Shown piece after piece: positions 6,530-10,965 of a DNA stretch of 10,965 bases (within the stretch, counting starts at the first letter, position 1; every line of letters starts with the position of its first letter). The notes below the pieces were generated by a model. It saw only the letters and a program-made list of their open reading frames with translations, searched no databases and was not told the DNA's origin. Position numbers and translations under genes: made by a program. Source of the DNA: Deferribacteres bacterium (lineage in GTDB: Bacteria; Nitrospirota; Thermodesulfovibrionia; UBA6902); the NCBI GenBank assembly GCA_013152795.1, contig JAADFS010000231.1, positions 1-10,965 of the forward strand, given 5' to 3'.

Positions 6530-6606
6530 CTGGTCTTCCGCGGTTCCGTCTCAGCCGGAAGTCTCAGGCAATAAAGGGCAATACCCAACGGCAGGGCAGA
6601 CCGGAG
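6530..6606 (+). promoter_or_regulatory. Leader fold that could mask the Wzc-like gene's Shine-Dalgarno
   Basis: CTGGTCT (6530-6536) can pair with AGACCGG (6598-6604, one G-U), closing a multibranch fold. Inside it are TTCCG/CGGAA (6544-6548/6556-6560) and GGG-CAATA-CCC (6576-6586). The 3' strand of the closing stem contains the first two bases of the only Shine-Dalgarno, GGAG at 6603-6606, which lies 4 nt before the TTG start. Opening and closing this stem could therefore gate translation. This is seen as base-pairing potential only. Confidence 0.35.
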
Positions 6607-6610
6607 AAAA

Positions 6611-9043
6611 TTGGATACCAGGACAACTCACCAGCCTCACGAATCCTCCATGTCAGCGGCACAGGTGCATCTGAGTGACTATATCGCCATCATAAAAAAA
6701 CGCAAGGGCGTGGTCATAATTTTCTCATTCGCACTGATAAGCATTGTGGCGCTTTTTTCCTATATGTCAACGCCCGTATACAAGGCGACGGCCCAGATAA
6801 TCATATCAAAAGACATCTCCGTGCCCCTCGCCGCAGGAAACATGCTTGACCGCGATACCCGGAATGACACCTTTTACCAGACACAGGTCAACCTCCTCAG
6901 GAGCCGGGGGCTCGCACTGAAGGTCATAGAGGACCTGAAACTGTGGGAGGAGTTCTACAGAAGGCCGGCCGGGAAAGGCGTCCTTTCAGATATTCTTCCG
7001 GAGCCCCTCTCACCCCCGGGCGAAGGCGGCCCTTCCACGGTCAGCGCCCCGGATGAAACAGCGGATGCCCAAAAACCACGCAGCATACCGGCCGGACCTG
7101 AAATGTCAAGGATCATAGACTGGTACCTCGGGAATCTGAGAATACAACCCTTCCGGAACAGCCAGCTTGCCAATATCAGCTTCCTCGCCCCCTCGCCGGA
7201 GACGGCCGCACGGGTTGCGAACGCCCATGCAAGGGCATTTATCGAGATGACGACTCAGATGAAAATCTCCGCATTCAAAAACGGGCTTAACTGGATCATG
7301 AACCAGCTCCGGCAACAGAAGAACATACTGGAAGCGTCCCAGAGTATTATGGACATGGAGTCGGAGATCATGGACATGCGTGACCGGCTGGACATGCTTA
7401 AGGATAAAAGGCAGGAAATAGCAGTCACTTACGGGCCCAAGCATCCGAAGATGGCCGCCATCAACTCCGCCATAACCCAGTTGGAAAAGGAGATCGAGAC
7501 ATCCAAGGGGAAGCTGGCGGAGCTCGGCAGGGCCGGACCTGTCAAGGCTGACATCAATTACGAGGTGTTAAAGCAGGAAGTGGAAAGCGACCGGCAGACC
7601 TATGATTTCCTCCTCAAACAGGCAAAGGAACTGGGCCTTGCGAGCCTGCTCAATACCAGCAATGTCAGCATCGTGGACGAGGCTGAAGTGCCCCGGGCCC
7701 CGGTAAAGCCCAGGACTTTCCTGAATATTATTCTCGCCGTGGTCATGAGCATGTTTATGGGGCCTTTTCTTGCCTTTTTCTTTGAATACATGGACAACAC
7801 CGTTAAGACTCCCGAGGATGTGCAGCGCAGGCTGGGCATACCCGTACTGGGCATCATCCCTTTTTATAAATCGAAACAAAGGAAAAGAGACACAGCCCTG
7901 TTCTGGGACGAACCGGTGAAGAAAAAAAGGAAGCATGCCAAAACCTACTACGCCTCGGATGTGGCAAACCCGTTGATCCCCGGCATACAGATGATCCTGC
8001 AGAAGGAACCGGGCCAGGCCTTCTTCATCCAGAGCGCCACATCCGGCGAAGGAAAGACCACGGTCCTGGCGAATTCAGCCCTGAGGCTGTCAAGGAACGG
8101 TTTCAGTGTGCTGATGGTGGACGCTGACCTGAGGCATCCTTCCCTGCACCGGGTCTTCGGAGTGGAAAATACTGACGGACTGGTTGATGCAATGCAACAG
8201 GTCATGTCCCTGAACATTCATTCCGGCACCCTCGACAAATGCAGCGTGGATGACCTGTTCACCTTCATTTCCCTGAAAAAATTAAGCGGCAGCCTTGCCG
8301 TCAACAATAACGGAAACGCCATATCCGCATTCTTTGACAACGGCCGGCTGTATCATGTGGAGAGCAGGGAGAATCCCTTTGCCAACCGTCTCGGAAGCAT
8401 GCTTGTAAGCGGCGGCTTTATAACCGGAGCCCAGCTTGAGGATGCACTGGAGAGAAACCGCCGGACCGGCCAGCCTTTGGGATACATCCTGGTCAACGCA
8501 GGCTATATTACCCTCGACAAACTCCGCGGGCCGGTAAAGCTCCAGATGGAAGAGCAGCTCCAGAAACTCTTCAGTTGGAAACACGGGACGTTCCGCTTTG
8601 AGCGGACAAACCTGAAACCATATGAAAACGAGAGAATAGACTTTGAGGAAAACTATAATGCGATTATACAGCGCCTGAGTCATACAGGAGGGAGCCGCGT
8701 CTTTGAAGAAGCGATCCTGTCGCATATAAAAACGCTTGCGAATCCCCATGTGTCGTTACTGACCGCGGGAGGGGAGACGGAGGAAATAAACGGGATGAGA
8801 TTCGTGATGCTCCTTTCAAAGTTTACGGATATTCTGAAACAGCATTTTGACATAGTGCTCGTGGATACCCCGCCGCTTCTTGAGGACCCTGATGCAACGC
8901 TGCTGTCCTCTGTTGCAGACGGGGTAATACTCGTGATAAAGTCGGGGAGACTGTCGGTCAAGACGTTAAAAGAGGCCTCAACAGCCGTCAAGGAGGTCAA
9001 CGCCAGACTCTCAGGGGCGGTTCTCAATCATGTAACTTCGTAA
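6611..9043 (+). CDS. Wzc/Wzz-type polysaccharide co-polymerase and P-loop kinase-like protein with inserted DUF4388-like domain
   Basis: This 810-aa inner-membrane protein would act in surface polysaccharide chain-length control and export. A Wzz domain spans about residues 18-392, with membrane helices at 33-52 and 370-392, the PRAPVKPR motif (361-368) before the second helix, and coiled-coil-rich sequence between. The cytoplasmic P-loop domain has Walker A SATSGEGKTT (475-484), Walker A' VLMVDADLRHP (500-510) and Walker B DIVLVDTPP (747-755). Between A' and B is an extra module at about 545-667: a DUF4388-like segment (LSGSLAV, AFFDNGRLYHVES) with a helical GspE/PilB-N-like part (GAQLEDALERNRRTGQPLG). 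Ordinary BY-kinases have an EX2RX2R motif before Walker A and a tyrosine-rich tail. Neither is present here, and there is no Tyr after about residue 700, so kinase activity is doubtful. The start is TTG 6611 (GGAG, 4-nt gap). ATG 6650 is in frame but has no ribosome-binding site. Confidence 0.85.
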   Translation: MDTRTTHQPHESSMSAAQVHLSDYIAIIKKRKGVVIIFSFALISIVALFSYMSTPVYKATAQIIISKDISVPLAAGNMLDRDTRNDTFYQTQVNLLRSRGLALKVIEDLKLWEEFYRRPAGKGVLSDILPEPLSPPGEGGPSTVSAPDETADAQKPRSIPAGPEMSRIIDWYLGNLRIQPFRNSQLANISFLAPSPETAARVANAHARAFIEMTTQMKISAFKNGLNWIMNQLRQQKNILEASQSIMDMESEIMDMRDRLDMLKDKRQEIAVTYGPKHPKMAAINSAITQLEKEIETSKGKLAELGRAGPVKADINYEVLKQEVESDRQTYDFLLKQAKELGLASLLNTSNVSIVDEAEVPRAPVKPRTFLNIILAVVMSMFMGPFLAFFFEYMDNTVKTPEDVQRRLGIPVLGIIPFYKSKQRKRDTALFWDEPVKKKRKHAKTYYASDVANPLIPGIQMILQKEPGQAFFIQSATSGEGKTTVLANSALRLSRNGFSVLMVDADLRHPSLHRVFGVENTDGLVDAMQQVMSLNIHSGTLDKCSVDDLFTFISLKKLSGSLAVNNNGNAISAFFDNGRLYHVESRENPFANRLGSMLVSGGFITGAQLEDALERNRRTGQPLGYILVNAGYITLDKLRGPVKLQMEEQLQKLFSWKHGTFRFERTNLKPYENERIDFEENYNAIIQRLSHTGGSRVFEEAILSHIKTLANPHVSLLTAGGETEEINGMRFVMLLSKFTDILKQHFDIVLVDTPPLLEDPDATLLSSVADGVILVIKSGRLSVKTLKEASTAVKEVNARLSGAVLNHVTS

Positions 9044-9067
9044 AAACAGCGGTATAATATTTTTAAG

Positions 9068-9185
9068 AGCCCCCTCACAGTGTAAAGGGGTTGCACCCCA
9101 AAGCGTATCGGTCAAATACATCTTTAAAGGGTATTTTTGTTTTCACGAGGGGAAAACCGACGTCCAAAACCGTCGGCGGCGGTTT
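9068..9185 (+). repeat. Switch-like repeat element, copy 2 (downstream of the Wzc-like gene)
   Basis: This copy begins 25 nt after the Wzc-like stop codon. Over 53 nt from TGCACCCC (9092-9144) it differs from copy 1 at only two positions. AGCCCC (9068-9073) pairs with GGGGTT (9087-9092, one G-U), and GGGG can instead pair with CCCC at 9096-9099. ATAC followed by TTTAAAGGGTAT and a TTTTTGTTTT run repeats the terminator-like end. From its position this copy could end the Wzc-like transcript, while keeping the same alternative pairings as the upstream copy. Confidence 0.7.
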
Positions 9186-9186
9186 T
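9153..9186 (+). terminator. possible intrinsic terminator after the Wzc-like gene
   Basis: CCGACG (9157-9162) and CGTCGG (9171-9176) form a perfect 6-bp hairpin with an 8-nt loop. AAAACCG (9153-9159) and CGGTTTT (9180-9186) offer an alternative longer stem. The only T-run is four bases and lies several nt beyond the tighter hairpin, so termination would be inefficient. This segment overlaps the tail of repeat copy 2. Confidence 0.3.
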
Positions 9187-9244
9187 AATCATGTAAGGTC
9201 ACAGAAACAGGCAACTGTAATAAATAACAGAAAAAATTAAAAAA

Positions 9245-9326
9245 CCCCCCTGCACAGGGCAAGGGGGCTGCCCCCAAAGCGTATCGGTCAAATACATCTT
9301 TAAAGGGCACTTGTATTTTAACAAGT
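9245..9326 (+). repeat. Switch-like repeat element, copy 3 (upstream of the ABC transporter genes)
   Basis: This copy starts 177 nt after copy 2 and is identical to it over 36 nt (9272-9307). The C/G stem is changed on both sides: CCCCC (9245-9250) against GGGGG (9263-9267), with CCCCC again at 9271-9275 as the competing partner. The terminator-like end differs. GTAT is lost, but AATACA (9291-9296) can pair with TGTATT (9312-9317), and ACTTGT (9309-9314) with ACAAGT (9321-9326), again mutually exclusive. It ends 57 nt before the ABC ATPase start, so it probably lies in that gene's leader. I saw no good promoter in the remaining bases up to 9383. Confidence 0.65.
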
Positions 9327-9383
9327 CGGACGGGGAAGGGTCAATGAGGGGGAAAAAACGGGGGCGCAGGCATGTGAAGCCAT

Positions 9384-10358
9384 ATGAGGCCTGCCGTTGA
9401 ACTGCGGGACATAAGCAAGACCTTCATTGAACGCTCATGGAGGACTCTCCTGCTGCGCAGGCCGCCCGTGAGGACCGAAGCGCTCAGGGGAGTCACGGTT
9501 TCCCTTGAGCACGGCGAGATATTCGGGCTCCTCGGGCCGAACGGCGCCGGCAAGACCACCCTTATCAAGATACTCGCAACCCTCATACTTCCGGACGGTG
9601 GTTCCGGCACTGTCTGCGGTTATGACCTGCGCAGCCAGTCATCGCGTGTAAGGCACAAGATCGGGCTTGTCAATTCCAGTGAAAGGAGCTTTTACTGGAG
9701 ACTTACCGGCAGACAGAATCTCAAGTTCTTTGCAATGCTGTACAACCTGTCCGGCCGGCGGAAAAATAAAAGGGTAGATGAACTTCTGGAATTAACCGGG
9801 CTTGAGGAAAAGGCGGACATACCCTTCATGAAATACTCCGACGGGCAGAAACAGAGGCTGGCGATTGCACGCGCCCTCCTCCCCGACCCCGAGATACTGC
9901 TCATGGATGAACCGACAAAAAGCCTTGATCCCATAGCCGCGGCCGGATTCATCAACCTCACGATTAATGAGCTGGCGTTTAAAAAAGGCAAGACCGTATT
10001 ATGGTGCACACATAACCTGAAGGAGGCGGAAGAGGTATGTACGCGGCTCGCTGTCATACACAGAGGCAGGATTATCGCTTCAGGAGATTTCCAGCACCTG
10101 AGGTCACTCATAGGCAGGGAGAGCCTCTATCATATGTCAGTCGACAACTGTCCTGTGGAAAGGCTGCGGGAGATAGGGATCAACCCCGTGCGCCGTGTTC
10201 ACAACAACGGGCATCTCGAATTCGAACTAACCGCACACAAGCAGGAGATTCCGCTGTTTATCCGGGCCCTTGTGGAGATGGGAATCAACGTGCATGCGTG
10301 CAGGGAAAAGCCCGTTGAGCTTAATAGGGTATTTGAGAGGCTGGTGGGAAAATGCTGA
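9384..10358 (+). CDS. ABC-2-type exporter ATP-binding protein
   Basis: This 324-aa ATPase has one nucleotide-binding domain and would power the adjacent ABC-2 permease. Motifs are Walker A GPNGAGKTT (51-59), signature YSDGQKQR (151-158, replacing the usual LSGGQ), Walker B LLMDEPT (172-178) with Asp175 and Glu176, D-loop SLDP and switch His210 in CTHNLKEA. In place of the usual Q-loop glutamine the sequence reads VNSSERSFYWRLTG (96-109). A C-terminal extension of about 100 residues follows, as in drug/polysaccharide exporters of the DrrA/NodI type. A TGA at 9375-9377 in frame fixes ATG 9384 as the first start, with only a weak Shine-Dalgarno. The stop overlaps the permease start by 7 nt, so the two are translated together. 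The substrate is not evident. The neighbouring Wzc-like gene hints at a surface glycan or lipid, but drug export is equally possible. Confidence 0.9.
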   Translation: MRPAVELRDISKTFIERSWRTLLLRRPPVRTEALRGVTVSLEHGEIFGLLGPNGAGKTTLIKILATLILPDGGSGTVCGYDLRSQSSRVRHKIGLVNSSERSFYWRLTGRQNLKFFAMLYNLSGRRKNKRVDELLELTGLEEKADIPFMKYSDGQKQRLAIARALLPDPEILLMDEPTKSLDPIAAAGFINLTINELAFKKGKTVLWCTHNLKEAEEVCTRLAVIHRGRIIASGDFQHLRSLIGRESLYHMSVDNCPVERLREIGINPVRRVHNNGHLEFELTAHKQEIPLFIRALVEMGINVHACREKPVELNRVFERLVGKC

Positions 10359-10965
10359 AACCCCTGTCGTTTTTCATGCGGGATCTTCTCATCGCGGCAA
10401 GCTACCGTTTCAACTTTATCATGCAGTTCGGCGGCATATTCATCTCCACTCTCATGTTCTATTTCCTCTCGCAACTGATCGGCGCCGGCAAAAGCGAACA
10501 GCTCCGGCCCTACGGCGGGGACTACTTCGCCTTCGTACTGACGGGCATAGCATTTACAGATTACCTCTCCGTGTCCCTGAACAGTTTTTCGGGCCAGATA
10601 CGCAGCGCGCAGATGATGGGGACGCTTGAGGCACTGCTGGTGACACCGACCTCGGTGCCTACAATCCTGTTTTCATCAACCCTGTACAACTTTACATTCA
10701 CATCCCTGCGGATCATTGCATACATGGTTTTCGGGGTATTCATTTTCGGCGTGAGACTGCATGTGTCAAGCCTGCCCGCGCTTGCGGCAACTCTCGTGCT
10801 GACCATGCTTTCCTTCATAGGCATAGGGCTTTTTTCCGCTTCCTTTATAATCATCTTCAAGCAGGGAAGCCCTGTCAACTGGATCATGAGCGTGGCATCC
10901 GGGCTTCTGGGGGGCGTCCTTTATCCCGTCTCCGTGCTCCCGTCCTGGCTGCAGCCGTATTCCTA
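10352..10965 (+). CDS. ABC-2-type transporter permease, 3'-truncated by window edge
   Basis: An ATG at 10352 overlaps the ATPase stop and opens a frame that stays open to the window end, giving 204 codons. The Shine-Dalgarno is GGTGGGA inside the ATPase gene. The product begins MLKPLSFFMRDLLIAASYRF, typical of ABC-2 permeases with a cytoplasmic N-terminus. It has about five hydrophobic segments so far, near residues 20-40, 57-75, 100-130, 140-170 and 180-195. The coupling-region motif GTLEALLVTPTS after the second segment is a hallmark of this family, and GGVLYPVSVLPSWLQPYS matches the conserved region before the last helices. It would form the membrane channel for the ATPase encoded just upstream. 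Roughly 50-70 residues are probably missing. Confidence 0.85.
   Translation, partial: MLKPLSFFMRDLLIAASYRFNFIMQFGGIFISTLMFYFLSQLIGAGKSEQLRPYGGDYFAFVLTGIAFTDYLSVSLNSFSGQIRSAQMMGTLEALLVTPTSVPTILFSSTLYNFTFTSLRIIAYMVFGVFIFGVRLHVSSLPALAATLVLTMLSFIGIGLFSASFIIIFKQGSPVNWIMSVASGLLGGVLYPVSVLPSWLQPYS

Noticed and set aside
6550..6590. GTCTCAGGCAATAAAGG before the Wzc-like gene recalls the CUCUCAGGCAAAAGGA signature of glycine riboswitches.
   Set aside because: The upstream GGAGAG strand that must pair with it, and the rest of the aptamer, are missing. The downstream gene is not a glycine-metabolism gene.
9053..9058. TATAAT just after the Wzc-like gene as a promoter.
   Set aside because: No acceptable -35 hexamer lies 16-18 nt upstream, so it is more likely chance in AT-rich sequence.
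9251..9300. Resemblance of copy 3 to a c-di-GMP-I (GEMM) riboswitch: CACAGGGCAA followed by CAAAGC.
   Set aside because: The other two copies do not keep CACAGGGCAA. The GACGC segment and the closing P1 helix of GEMM are absent, and the spacing between the two matches is too short.
6401..9326. Repeat copies as ends of an insertion sequence or CRISPR array.
   Set aside because: There are no terminal inverted repeats, target-site duplications or transposase. Three unevenly spaced copies with no uniform spacers do not make a CRISPR array.

Overview
The window is a slice of a bacterial chromosome with every recognisable gene on the + strand. GC content is moderate, ATA (Ile) and AGG (Arg) codons are frequent, and GTG/TTG starts occur. 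The gene set is a periplasmic HtrA protease, a membrane PIN-TRAM protein, IspD-IspF, a TlpA-like thioredoxin and a Wzc-like protein carrying a DUF4388-type insert. Together these suggest a Gram-negative of the Nitrospirota or deltaproteobacterial kind. That assignment is an inference from style, not proof.

Left half (1-5959), mainly housekeeping. The C-terminal part of a TIGR01777-family SDR runs off the left edge. It is followed by a DegQ/HtrA protease (921-2393), a YacL-like PIN-TRAM protein (2500-3504) and the MEP isoprenoid enzymes IspD and IspF (3544-4736, overlapping by 4 nt). A consensus-like sigma70 promoter lies in the 3' end of ispF. It drives a TlpA/ResA-type thioredoxin whose signal peptide and thioredoxin domain are in different frames, which looks like a 1-nt deletion. 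A short QueG-like protein with two 4Fe-4S clusters follows. The boundaries before degQ, yacL and ispD each carry a ~32-nt motif with the invariant core ACTGTAAGGT.

Middle (5960-6610) is a 650-bp gap without a gene, but it is not empty. It holds a plausible sigma70 promoter, about 170 nt dense in potential RNA hairpins, the first copy of a repeated RNA-like element, and a fold directly before the next gene that would pair part of its Shine-Dalgarno sequence.

Right half (6611-10965), cell-surface/export genes. A Wzz/Wzc-type polysaccharide co-polymerase and P-loop kinase-like protein has a DUF4388-like module inserted between Walker A' and Walker B. It lacks both the EX2RX2R motif and the tyrosine tail of ordinary BY-kinases. 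Downstream, 340 bp of non-coding DNA contains two more copies of the same element, then an ABC ATPase and a partial ABC-2 permease that overlap by 7 nt.

The most unusual signal is the three-copy element (6401-, 9068-, 9245-). Each copy has two sets of mutually exclusive pairings, with matching changes that preserve pairing and, in copies 1 and 2, a terminator-like end. Together with the long structured leader before the chimeric Wzc-like gene, this suggests RNA-level control of the surface locus. That function is inferred and untested.
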